Below are positions 9,759 through 17,700 of a DNA stretch of 64,000 nucleotides, one piece after another. Where the stretch lies: positions 18,321 through 82,320 of the forward strand of contig JBCCHF010000031.1 of NCBI GenBank assembly GCA_039028895.1, written 5' to 3'. This stretch comes from JAHDCJ01 sp039028895 (GTDB lineage Bacteria > Bacteroidota > Bacteroidia > Chitinophagales > Saprospiraceae). Each line of letters starts with the position of its first letter. The first letter of the stretch is position 1. The notes under the pieces are model-generated. The model was not told where the DNA came from. It saw nothing but the letters and a program-made list of their open reading frames with translations, and made no database searches. The translations under genes and the position numbers were made by a program.

Positions 9759-10766
9759 ATGGCACAAACAATCGAAACAGCGACTACTTTTACCAAAGAA
9801 ACATACCTCAATTGGTATGAATTGATGCTCCGCATTCGCAAATTTGAAGAAAGAGCAGGCATGCTTTATCAGCAGCGTAAGATCAGAGGATTTTGTCACC
9901 TATATATTGGCCAGGAAGCAGTTGCTGCTGGTATTACCTCAGCTATTCGCCAGGAAGACCCAGTCATTACTGCTTATCGCGATCATGGTAATGCTTTGGC
10001 TAAGGGGATCACTTCCAATGCATGTATGGCTGAGCTTTATGGCAAGACTACTGGTTGTACGAGCGGAAAAGGTGGTTCAATGCACTTCTTTTCAAAAGAA
10101 CTCTCCTTTTACGGAGGTCATGGCATCGTTGGTGCTCAGATTCCTCTGGGTGCAGGTCTGGCTTTCGCAGAAAAATACAAAGGCACTGACAACCTCTGTG
10201 TTTGTTTGTTCGGTGATGGAGCTGCGCGCCAGGGAGCACTTTTCGAAACCTTCAATATGGCCATGACCTGGAAGTTACCTGTTATCTTCATTTGTGAGAA
10301 TAACTTCTACGCCATGGGGACATCGGTAGAAAGAACATCCAATGTAACTGATATTTACAAAATTGGTCACGCATTCGATATGCCTAGTTTTCAGGTAGAT
10401 GGTATGAGCTGTGAAGCTGTTCACGAAGCAGTGGCTACTGCTGCTGAAAGAGCCCGAAGCGGTGAAGGCCCTACATTCCTTGAAATTCGCACTTACAGGT
10501 ATAAAGGTCACTCTATGTCTGACCCTGCCAAGTACAGAACCAAGGATGAGCTCAAAGACTACAAGGACAGAGATCCTATCAAAGATGTAGAAAAAACCAT
10601 GCTTGATGAAGGTATGGCTACAGAAGATGAGATCAAGGCTATTCAGACAGCAATTAAGCAGGAAATTGATGCTTGCGTAAAGTTTGCTGAAGAATCACCA
10701 TATCCTGATCCATCAGAGCTCTACACAGATAATTACCTCCAAGAAGATTATCCATTTATTAAATAA
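9759..10766 (+). CDS. pdhA: Pyruvate dehydrogenase E1 component, alpha subunit
   Basis: A 335-residue thiamine-diphosphate enzyme subunit that, with E1 beta, decarboxylates pyruvate and acylates the lipoyl group of E2 to feed acetyl-CoA formation in the cytoplasm. The ThDP motif GDGAARQGALFETFNMA leads into the IFICENN stretch. The phosphorylation-loop region YRYKGHSMSDPAKYR is typical of E1 alpha, and the N-terminal RKFEERAGMLYQQRKIRGF is conserved. The length is normal. The E1 beta gene is not next to it, so the complex is encoded at several loci. A weak hairpin (AAAGGAA 10781-10787 with TTCCTTT 10801-10807) follows the stop. A branched-chain E1 alpha is the only close alternative. Confidence 0.93.
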   Translation: MAQTIETATTFTKETYLNWYELMLRIRKFEERAGMLYQQRKIRGFCHLYIGQEAVAAGITSAIRQEDPVITAYRDHGNALAKGITSNACMAELYGKTTGCTSGKGGSMHFFSKELSFYGGHGIVGAQIPLGAGLAFAEKYKGTDNLCVCLFGDGAARQGALFETFNMAMTWKLPVIFICENNFYAMGTSVERTSNVTDIYKIGHAFDMPSFQVDGMSCEAVHEAVATAAERARSGEGPTFLEIRTYRYKGHSMSDPAKYRTKDELKDYKDRDPIKDVEKTMLDEGMATEDEIKAIQTAIKQEIDACVKFAEESPYPDPSELYTDNYLQEDYPFIK

Positions 10767-10846
10767 GGTTGCCATTCCACAAAGGAAAAACTTCATTCGC
10801 TTCCTTTACTTGAAAACATTACTTAACTTTGCCAAAATTTTTTGAA

Positions 10847-11548
10847 ATGGCAAGAAGAAAGAAATCTAACAGGAAGTATAAAAAGGAAGAAGAAGTACTG
10901 GTCGATATAGTCGAAGCCAGGGAACAAGCACAGGATTTTTTCCAAAAATACTCGGTCCCCGTAGTTGGTGGATTTTTAGCAATTGTATTTTTGGTTGGTG
11001 GATATTTTATCTGGCAAAACATGGTGCAGGAGCCTCGCGAAAGAGAGGCTGTTGAGCAAATGTTCCAGGCTGAACTTCAATTTAAAGTCGATTCATTCGC
11101 GCAAGCACTTACCAATCCTGGAGGCGGTTATCCTGGTTTTCTGGATATAGTAGATGCTTACGGAAGTACAAAAGCAGGAAATCTGGCCAAATACTACGCT
11201 GGAATTTCTTACTTGAGATTAGGACAGTATGAAGCAGCTATTGATTACCTTCAAGATTTTGACGCTAACGACGATGTGCTTCCAAGCATGAAGTTCGGGG
11301 CTTTGGGCGATTCCTATTCAGAACTTGGAAATTTCGATAATGCTATTACCAATTACCTTAAAGCAGCTGGTGGAGAAAAGAATGAATATACCACACCTTA
11401 TTTTCTAATGAAGTGTGCCATGCTCTACGAAAGAAACAGTCAACCGGACAAGGCTCTTAGCAAATGGGAAGAAATCTATGCCGATTACCCAGGCTCACAG
11501 CAGGGGCAAATGGCAGAAAAATATATTAACCGCCTTTCCGGCGAATAA
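10847..11548 (+). CDS. Membrane-anchored tetratricopeptide repeat protein
   Basis: A 233-residue protein starting MARRKKSNRKYKKEE. The ATG at 10847 is preferred over an upstream TTG at 10829, because a Bacteroidota -7 box (TAACTTTG, 10824-10831) overlaps the longer start. A basic cytoplasmic N-terminus is followed by one membrane helix (about residues 40-63) and then TPR-like helical pairs (LAKYYAGISYLRLGQYEAAIDYL; GDSYSELGNFDNAITNYLKA). This resembles YfgM-type proteins, whose TPR part faces the periplasm. It precedes ribH in the same direction, an arrangement often seen near recF in this phylum. Function unproven. Confidence 0.85.
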   Translation: MARRKKSNRKYKKEEEVLVDIVEAREQAQDFFQKYSVPVVGGFLAIVFLVGGYFIWQNMVQEPREREAVEQMFQAELQFKVDSFAQALTNPGGGYPGFLDIVDAYGSTKAGNLAKYYAGISYLRLGQYEAAIDYLQDFDANDDVLPSMKFGALGDSYSELGNFDNAITNYLKAAGGEKNEYTTPYFLMKCAMLYERNSQPDKALSKWEEIYADYPGSQQGQMAEKYINRLSGE

Positions 11549-11563
11549 GAATTTTCAATTTTT

Positions 11564-11603
11564 AAAAAAGGCAAGATGGCAATTCGCTCTCTTGCCTTTT
11601 TTT
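11564..11603 (+). terminator. Rho-independent terminator between the TPR gene and ribH
   Basis: A 13-bp perfect stem (11564-11576 with 11590-11602, core GGCAAGA/TCTTGCC) ends in a T run. It overlaps the N-terminus that the longest ribH reading frame would need, which supports the later ribH start at 11642. Confidence 0.8.
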
Positions 11604-11641
11604 ATTTTTACCTTTTATTTGATTTTCAAAAACCAGGAGAT

Positions 11642-12157
11642 ATGGCTTCCACTTTAAAAAACCTCTCTGATTACGATGAAAATAAAGTACCATCAGGTGC
11701 TGACATGAAAATTGGAATTGTAGTTTCAGAATGGAACAGCGAAATCACACATGCCTTATTCGAAGGCTGTTATGACACACTCATAAAACACGGTGTGAAC
11801 AAAGATAATATTGAAATTGCCCATGTCCCAGGCTCATTTGAACTGACAGCTGGAGCGCGTATTCTGGCACAAAGCAAATCTGTCGATGCCGTGATATGTA
11901 TAGGATGTGTAATCAAAGGCGAAACCAGCCATAACGAATATATCAACATGGCTGTAGCACAGGGATTGACCAATTTATCCATTGCCTCAGGGAAACCTTT
12001 CATCTTCGGATTATTAACTCCCAATAATATGGAGCAAGCCAAAGATCGCGCAGGAGGCAAACATGGCAATAAAGGGGTAGAAGCAGCCATAACGGCCTTG
12101 AGAATGGCCGACTTGAAAAAATCGCATTCAGGGACTAAGTCTAAAATTGGTTTTTAA
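11642..12157 (+). CDS. ribH: 6,7-dimethyl-8-ribityllumazine synthase
   Basis: A 171-residue enzyme of riboflavin synthesis. It condenses 5-amino-6-ribitylaminouracil with 3,4-dihydroxy-2-butanone 4-phosphate to form lumazine, the substrate of riboflavin synthase. Recognisable motifs are IGIVVSEWNSEIT, HVPGSFELTAGARIL and IGCVIKGETSHNEYI, the last carrying the catalytic His. The ATG at 11642 is chosen because an AGGAGA ribosome-binding site lies just upstream and because the in-frame ATG at 11576 falls inside a terminator stem. The MBL-fold gene starts 4 nt after the stop, so the two may be co-translated. No FMN riboswitch is apparent upstream. Confidence 0.95.
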   Translation: MASTLKNLSDYDENKVPSGADMKIGIVVSEWNSEITHALFEGCYDTLIKHGVNKDNIEIAHVPGSFELTAGARILAQSKSVDAVICIGCVIKGETSHNEYINMAVAQGLTNLSIASGKPFIFGLLTPNNMEQAKDRAGGKHGNKGVEAAITALRMADLKKSHSGTKSKIGF

Positions 12158-12161
12158 GCAT

Positions 12162-13019
12162 ATGAAATTATCAGTTGTTCACGCAGGGCTATTCAAACTT
12201 GATGGAGGAGCTATGTTTGGGGTCGTTCCAAAAAAAATGTGGCACAAACTCAATCCCCCTGACGATCAGAATATGTGTACCTGGGCCACTCGGTGCCTGC
12301 TGGTTCAGACCGGAGACAGAAATATCCTAATTGATACTGGTCTTGGTGATAAGCAAGATGCAAAATTCAGAAGTCATTTTTCTCCACATGGTGATATGAC
12401 GCTACTGGGCTCCACCGAAGCAACCGGATTGCGAGCTGAGGAGATTACTGATGTCTTCATTACCCACTTTCATTTTGATCATGTAGGTGGTGCGGTTACT
12501 CGAACAAAAGATGGTAAATTGGTGCCTACTTTCCCAAATGCTACCTACTGGAGCAACACTCCTCATTTTGATTGGGCCTATACGCCTAATCCACGTGAAC
12601 GCGCCTCATTCTTAAAGGAAAATTTTGTCCCATTAAAGGAACTGGGAAAATTAAACATGATCGATGTGGAAGATGGCGTTGAATGGCTCCCCGGCATAAA
12701 CGTAAATTTCGTATACGGTCACACTGAAGCCATGATGTTGCCCAATATTCAGGTAGGCAACAAAAAGGTAATCTTTTGCGCAGATCTCATCCCATCATCA
12801 CACCATATCGGACTTCCGTATGTAATGGCTTACGATGTAAGACCTCTTGAGACTATGAAAGAAAAGGAGATACTACTCACAAGAGCACTGGAAGAAAAAG
12901 CCATCCTGTTCTTTGAACACGATCGCGATACAGAATGTGCCACACTAAAAAGAAACGAAAGAGGAAGAATAGTTGCTGATCAAAGAATGACCCTATCTAA
13001 AGCTTTGACTACTGATTGA
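12162..13019 (+). CDS. Metallo-beta-lactamase-fold hydrolase
   Basis: A 285-residue metallo-hydrolase starting MKLSVVHAGLF (ATG 12162). The longer frame to 12147 would overlap ribH and is less likely. The dinuclear metal motif THFHFDHVGGA (H102, H104, D106, H107) is intact. Later ligands are likely in VYGHTEAMM, FCADLIPSSHH and FFEHDRDTE. The layout resembles lactonase-like or AttM/YtnP-type members of the superfamily, but the substrate cannot be read from sequence. The 3' end overlaps the convergent pyrF gene by 11 bp. Confidence 0.87.
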   Translation: MKLSVVHAGLFKLDGGAMFGVVPKKMWHKLNPPDDQNMCTWATRCLLVQTGDRNILIDTGLGDKQDAKFRSHFSPHGDMTLLGSTEATGLRAEEITDVFITHFHFDHVGGAVTRTKDGKLVPTFPNATYWSNTPHFDWAYTPNPRERASFLKENFVPLKELGKLNMIDVEDGVEWLPGINVNFVYGHTEAMMLPNIQVGNKKVIFCADLIPSSHHIGLPYVMAYDVRPLETMKEKEILLTRALEEKAILFFEHDRDTECATLKRNERGRIVADQRMTLSKALTTD

Positions 13020-13836
13020 TCAACATGTGCCGCTCAAGGATAACGCTCATTTTCTGTTGAAGTGTCAAAGCAGCTTCCCTTGCCTTTACGGCGAAATCTT
13101 CACCATCACCGGCATAAATGATGCCTCTGGATGAATTGACCAATAAACCGCAATCATCATTTAGTCCATGAGTTGATAAACTTTCAAGATCTCCGCCTTG
13201 TGCACCTACTCCTGGTACCAAAAGGAAATTGTTCGGGGCTATTTTCCTGATTTCAGCAAATTTTTCTGGATGTGTGGCACCAACCACAAACATCAGTTGA
13301 CCTGCATGGCCCCACTCCATTGCTCTGCGCATTACCTTTTCATAAAGGGGTATCCCCTGTTCCTGGTGGGTAAACTGAAAGTCATTACTGCCTTTATTTG
13401 AAGTTAATGCCAATAAGATCACCCAATGATTTTTGAATTCGAGGAATGGCTGCACTGAATCTACACCCATATAAGGGGCAACCGTTAGAGCGTCAAATCC
13501 GAAAGTTTCGAAAAAGGCTTTGGCGTATAGATTGGACGTATTGCCAATATCCCCTCTTTTGGCATCAGCAATTGTAAAATGTTCTTCCGGAATGATTGAA
13601 AGTGTCTTTTCGAGTGAAACTAGGCCTTTTGGTCCCAAAGCTTCATAGAATGCAATGTTGGGCTTATAAGCTACGCAAAGATCATGAGTTGCCTCAATGA
13701 TAAGTTTGTTGAACTCGAAAACAGGGTCGTCGTATTGATTAAGGTGAGCAGGAATCCTGGATGGATCGGTATCAAGTCCAATACAAAGGTAGGAGCGCTT
13801 TGCACGGATTTGATCAACAAGTTCTTGTCGCGTCAA
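13009..13836 (-). CDS. pyrF: Orotidine 5'-phosphate decarboxylase (type 2)
   Basis: A 275-residue enzyme that converts OMP to UMP in the last step of de novo pyrimidine synthesis. The catalytic motif is DAKRGDIGNTSNLYA, with the Lys and Asp residues of the active site. Phosphate-binding GVGAQGGDLES lies near the C-terminus. The length and the YLCIGLDTDPSRIP start are typical of the longer type-2 enzymes. Its end overlaps the convergent MBL-fold gene by 11 bp. The next gene on the same strand, upstream of it, is the Nfu protein, 30 nt away. Confidence 0.95.
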   Translation of the reverse strand: MTRQELVDQIRAKRSYLCIGLDTDPSRIPAHLNQYDDPVFEFNKLIIEATHDLCVAYKPNIAFYEALGPKGLVSLEKTLSIIPEEHFTIADAKRGDIGNTSNLYAKAFFETFGFDALTVAPYMGVDSVQPFLEFKNHWVILLALTSNKGSNDFQFTHQEQGIPLYEKVMRRAMEWGHAGQLMFVVGATHPEKFAEIRKIAPNNFLLVPGVGAQGGDLESLSTHGLNDDCGLLVNSSRGIIYAGDGEDFAVKAREAALTLQQKMSVILERHMLINQ

Positions 13837-13866
13837 TTTAAAAAAGGATTTTTGATACTATTTAAT

Positions 13867-14130
13867 TTATCCTACAGCTATTCCATTGATGGCAACAACT
13901 GAATTTATTTCAGGAACGTGTGACTTTACGGCCTGCTCGATGCCAGCTTTCATGGTCATGGCAGTCATTGAGCAATTCTGACAATTACCCAACCATTTTA
14001 CCTGAACAACGAGATCATCAGTGATATCGACAAGTTCTACATTACCACCATCTACAGCGAGATGTGGCCGAACGGTATCGAGAGCAGTTTCAATCCTCTT
14101 AATTAAATTTGATTTTTCTTCTTTTGACAT
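13867..14130 (-). CDS. NifU C-terminal domain protein (Nfu-type Fe-S scaffold/carrier)
   Basis: An 87-residue single-domain protein. The conserved CxxC (C50-Q-N-C53, within WLGNCQNCSMTAMTMK) can hold a 4Fe-4S cluster at a dimer interface. The N-terminal pattern RPHLAVDGGNVELVDI is diagnostic of the family. It lies 71 nt downstream of the Mrp-type ATPase gene on the same strand. Both belong to iron-sulfur cluster handling, so the pair probably works together in cluster delivery. Confidence 0.93.
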   Translation of the reverse strand: MSKEEKSNLIKRIETALDTVRPHLAVDGGNVELVDITDDLVVQVKWLGNCQNCSMTAMTMKAGIEQAVKSHVPEINSVVAINGIAVG

Positions 14131-14201
14131 ATACTGTAAAATTACGAATTCTAATTTTTTAAAACCAACATGGTTAAAGAAAAGGTTTAATGATCAAAGT
14201 T

Positions 14202-15296
14202 TCAATTATTCATTTCAACTGGTTTGGTTGGATCAATCACCTCATTTCTGTGCTTTATTTGATCAAATGTGTTGCTGGCTACTTCCATAAATGCTGCGTT
14301 CATAGCTGCATTTCCATTCTCGATAGCGGGTTTACCCGAATCACCAGCTTCGCGAATACCTTGTATAATCGGAACTTGCCCCAAAAGTTCTGTGTTACCC
14401 AATTGAGCCAATTCCTGACCACCACCTTTCCCAAAAAGGAAATATTTGTTATCCGGTAATTCTTCAGGTGTAAACCATGACATATTTTCAACAACGCCCA
14501 GTATCGGAACGTTCACCGAAGGCAATAAAAACATATTCATGGCTTTTAGTGCGTCTGCAATCGCGACGTCCTGGGGAGTAGTAACCATAACTGCTCCAGT
14601 GACGGGAACAGTTTGTACAAGCGTTAATTGAATATCACCTGTACCGGGTGGAAGGTCAATGACCATGAAATCTAATTCGGGCCAAAGGCAATCATTAAAA
14701 AACTGCTTGATAATGGCACCCAACCTCGGTCCTCTGAGGACCACAGCCTGTTGTTCTTCTACAATGTACCCTATAGACATGGTCGGCATTCCATAGGCTT
14801 CCAATGGTAGTAACATTGGTTTACCATTGATGTCCTGAACCTTTGGCCGCTGCCCTTTGAGGCCAAGCATGGTTGGAATGGAAGGACCATAAAGGTCGGC
14901 ATCAATTAAGCCTACCTTAGCGCCCAATGCTTTTAGCCCCAGGGCCAGGTTGACAGATATTGTTGATTTACCAACCCCTCCTTTACCAGAAGCAACAGCA
15001 ATAATATTTTTCACCTGAGGCAGGACTTTGGTACTTTTATTGGCGAAAGCCGTTTGAACGCTCATGTGCACATGAACATTGGCCTCAGGATACGTTTCCT
15101 GGATCGCAGCTATACAGGCGAAATTGAGATCAGCTTTTGTTTGACTATCAATATCGGGCATATTCAGGGTAAAACTGACGTTATTACCATCGATTTTAAT
15201 ATCCTCTACCCTGCTGCTTGAGGTTAAAGGTTTGCCCGTTTTTGGATCTACTACCTTGCTGAGTGCAGAAAAGATCTTTACTTGTTCAATTGCCAT
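14202..15296 (-). CDS. Mrp/ApbC-family ATPase (Fe-S cluster carrier type) lacking the usual CxxC
   Basis: A 364-residue protein with an N-terminal MIP18/DUF59-like domain (about 1-90) and a deviant-Walker P-loop domain with SGKGGVGKS (103-111), DADLYGPS and VIDLPPGTGD. Relatives carry bridging Fe-S clusters as dimers and pass them to apo-proteins. In enterobacterial Mrp a CxxC follows ENMS; here the same place reads ENMSWFTPEELPDNKY with no cysteine. This may be normal for the phylum, but it questions the standard cluster-bridging model for this protein. The gene is followed by the Nfu gene, which fits an Fe-S role. Confidence 0.92.
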   Translation of the reverse strand: MAIEQVKIFSALSKVVDPKTGKPLTSSSRVEDIKIDGNNVSFTLNMPDIDSQTKADLNFACIAAIQETYPEANVHVHMSVQTAFANKSTKVLPQVKNIIAVASGKGGVGKSTISVNLALGLKALGAKVGLIDADLYGPSIPTMLGLKGQRPKVQDINGKPMLLPLEAYGMPTMSIGYIVEEQQAVVLRGPRLGAIIKQFFNDCLWPELDFMVIDLPPGTGDIQLTLVQTVPVTGAVMVTTPQDVAIADALKAMNMFLLPSVNVPILGVVENMSWFTPEELPDNKYFLFGKGGGQELAQLGNTELLGQVPIIQGIREAGDSGKPAIENGNAAMNAAFMEVASNTFDQIKHRNEVIDPTKPVEMNN

Positions 15297-15379
15297 TTAG
15301 ACCATTTAAATTAATTGATACTTAATGAAAAACCGATTTGACTGCAAACCCAATTTTTGATTAATATATGTTGTGCTTT

Positions 15380-15407
15380 AAATTATTTTGGGTTTCAAAA
15401 ATAATTT
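15380..15407. repeat. AT-rich inverted repeat in the mrp / coiled-coil divergent spacer
   Basis: AAATTATTTT at 15380-15389 pairs perfectly with AAAATAATTT at 15398-15407 around an 8-nt loop. It lies in the 213-bp divergent spacer and may be an operator. The rightward gene has a strong -7 box, TACCTTTG, at 15471-15478. Confidence 0.35.
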
Positions 15408-15509
15408 GATTGTTAACACACAAAAATAACAACATTTATTCATAGAAAAGAGTTTTCATTTGGAATTCATTACCTTTGAAATTCACAGGAAAACGCAATA
15501 AAAATTCAA

Positions 15510-16064
15510 ATGAAAAAAAATCTTGAAAATCTTTTCGCAGATGCCTCCGGTTTAGACAAAAGGAGTGCTGGATATATCATTCAAGCATTAGAAAAAGCCA
15601 ACCTCGATGGATTTGATTACCTCGAATTTAAAATGTCATTGACCAAAATGACTCACCTGGCGATGGATGAATCAATGCGCTATCAATCTGCATTTGCTGC
15701 TGCCTCTGCTATTGGGCTGACCCGTGAAAAATTGCTGGAAACAGCTGCTTTCTACAAAAAGGTAGTCTCAAAAGAGAAAAACCAGTTTGATGCGGCCATG
15801 GAAGAAAAAATCAAGAATGAAGTAGCTGGAAAAAAGGCGGAAGTTGTCAAACTTGAGAAGGCAATTGCCGATCGGGAGGCGCAAATTGAAAAACTCAAAG
15901 AAGAAATTGAAAAATTCAAGGGTAAAATAGGAAAGCGTAAAGAAGACCTATCCGGTATCCAAGGTAAAATCGATCAGGCTAAAGACAGCTTTGTTAAAGC
16001 CCATGATACCATCTTGAACTATATCGACACCGACATTAGAAAAATTGAGCAGTTTATCAACTAA
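15510..16064 (+). CDS. Coiled-coil protein of unknown function
   Basis: A 184-residue soluble protein. Residues 1-90 are a compact helical domain (LFADASGLDKRSAGYIIQAL; YLEFKMSLTKMTHLAMDE). Residues about 105-165 form a Lys/Glu-rich coiled coil with heptad character (EKAIADREAQIEKLKEEIEK), and the end is a short helix. There is no signal peptide or membrane segment. A -7 promoter box (TACCTTTG, 15471-15478) lies 31 nt before the ATG. The next gene overlaps its last 20 nt, so the two are translationally linked and probably form a complex. The family is not recognised. Confidence 0.8.
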   Translation: MKKNLENLFADASGLDKRSAGYIIQALEKANLDGFDYLEFKMSLTKMTHLAMDESMRYQSAFAAASAIGLTREKLLETAAFYKKVVSKEKNQFDAAMEEKIKNEVAGKKAEVVKLEKAIADREAQIEKLKEEIEKFKGKIGKRKEDLSGIQGKIDQAKDSFVKAHDTILNYIDTDIRKIEQFIN

Positions 16065-17061
16065 AAATTCATTTGACAGTCCTGAAAAGGGAGCTTCCCT
16101 CATTTGGTTAGGAGCCTTTTTTGCAGGGTTGGGCTTTCTTATTGCCAATTTTCTACTGCCTTACCTTAACAGTATATTTGGTCTTGATTTTACTATTGGG
16201 TTTGCCACAATTTTGATCGCATTCTTCATATTTGCCATTGCTGATCGCAAAACACGGAACCGTTTCGAACTGGCTGGGCAATCCTTCATGAGAACCCTCA
16301 ACAGGAAAGCCATTAAGAGCAACCCGCTCAAAGCACTCGACAAGTACCTGAAAAAAATGCGGAAAGATATCAGGGAGATAGCCGCCCAATTAGGTACACT
16401 CAGAGGACAAATGAGGCGCCTTAGCCAACAGATTGAAGCCAATAAGGCCTCATTGGACATACTGTATCAGGATGCCTCTAAAGCGAAGGAGAACCGCAAA
16501 AAGAATAAAGTCATCATTGCAGCAAGAAAGATCAGCAGACTAGAAGGCTCCATAGAAAAACTTGAAAAGCTATTCAAAAAAATGGAGGTGTTGGATAAAA
16601 TTCTTTTTCGCATCTACACACACACCGAAATCCTCCATGAAGATGTAAGAGACCAGATCGAAGTCAAGAAAATAGAATTCAAGGCCATGACAGCTTCAGC
16701 AAAAGCAATGCGTTCAGCAAAAGCCATGATTGGGAAAAATCAGAAACGGCAGTTATTCGACCAGGCCGTAGAAACCCTGGCAGAAGACGTCGCCTTAAAA
16801 GTCGGAGAAATAGAAAATTACCTGAATCGATCAACAGATCTCATGGATACCATTGACTTTCAATCCGGACAATTCGAAAAAGAAGGCTTGAAAATGCTGG
16901 AAGATCTGGAAAAGGAATCGGCAACAATGCTCCTGAATGTCCCGGAAAAACAAACCATAGACCTTGAAAAGAGTAATGAGGATGTATTGGACCTCAACCT
17001 TGAAGAAAAAATAAAAGAGCAAGAAAAGCTGCACAATCCATATGATGATCTGTTTGAATAG
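16045..17061 (+). CDS. Membrane-anchored coiled-coil protein, partner of the preceding gene
   Basis: A 338-residue protein starting at TTG 16045, inside the end of the preceding gene. No ATG sits in a better place before the membrane segments. Two adjacent hydrophobic helices (about residues 19-42 and 48-67) form a hairpin anchor, followed by a basic stretch and a long, largely helical, coiled-coil-like cytoplasmic part (about 100-240) and an acidic tail. The architecture, a membrane hairpin plus long coils paired with a soluble coiled-coil protein, suggests a membrane-remodelling or scaffolding complex, but that is inference. The convergent lipoprotein gene ends 37 nt away. Confidence 0.78.
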   Translation: MSSLSTKNSFDSPEKGASLIWLGAFFAGLGFLIANFLLPYLNSIFGLDFTIGFATILIAFFIFAIADRKTRNRFELAGQSFMRTLNRKAIKSNPLKALDKYLKKMRKDIREIAAQLGTLRGQMRRLSQQIEANKASLDILYQDASKAKENRKKNKVIIAARKISRLEGSIEKLEKLFKKMEVLDKILFRIYTHTEILHEDVRDQIEVKKIEFKAMTASAKAMRSAKAMIGKNQKRQLFDQAVETLAEDVALKVGEIENYLNRSTDLMDTIDFQSGQFEKEGLKMLEDLEKESATMLLNVPEKQTIDLEKSNEDVLDLNLEEKIKEQEKLHNPYDDLFE

Positions 17062-17098
17062 ATCATCAACAAATCCCACCGACTCTTGTCAGTCAATT

Positions 17099-17575
17099 CT
17101 AGTTTTGTTTTACTGAATCGTAGATGTGCTCTGCTTCTTCGAGCGATAACTGGCTCATCATATCAGCTTGAAACTGGTATTGTTTATCGCCTCTGACCAT
17201 TAAATATCTGAAGTCATAGTTAACCATTGAATCTACTTTATTTTCAAAGATGAAGCCGTTATCTTCTTCTTTGACCAACCGGGAAAAAAAGATCTCCTCA
17301 CGAGCAGATTTCAGCGCATCAGATTTGATCGCTGACATATTGGTTGTAAGCGCATCAGTCATTAATATTTGTAAGGCGTAGTCTCCTTTTTTAACCGTAA
17401 CATCCTGGTAAAGTCCTACAGAACTCTTTTTAACATCTGCACTATCAGGAGCCATGATGGTAACAGGAACTCCATATTCCAATAAATCGAGAGGAACCAA
17501 ATCAGCCTTTTCAGGTTTTGTACTACAGGAAGACAGAATTACAAGCAACAATATCAGTGAACCAACGTTTTTCAT
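17099..17575 (-). CDS. Small lipoprotein of unknown function
   Basis: A 158-residue lipoprotein. The signal MKNVGSLILLLVILSSC ends in a lipobox with C17 as the acylated residue. The mature part is mixed alpha/beta, with no motif I recognise (DVTVKKGDYALQILMTDA; YDFRYLMVRGDKQYQFQ). It stands alone on this strand, convergent with the coiled-coil pair and divergent from the DUF3810 gene. It is probably anchored in the outer membrane or periplasmic face. Confidence 0.78.
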   Translation of the reverse strand: MKNVGSLILLLVILSSCSTKPEKADLVPLDLLEYGVPVTIMAPDSADVKKSSVGLYQDVTVKKGDYALQILMTDALTTNMSAIKSDALKSAREEIFFSRLVKEEDNGFIFENKVDSMVNYDFRYLMVRGDKQYQFQADMMSQLSLEEAEHIYDSVKQN

Positions 17576-17700
17576 GAAATTGGATTAAAAATTTTAAGGT
17601 AATAAAAAGGAATTGCCTTATCCTTGCCACAAAAATAGAAGAAATTAGGGATAAACGGTACATATGGATATTACTTGGCATCGGAGCGGTTTTAACCCGC

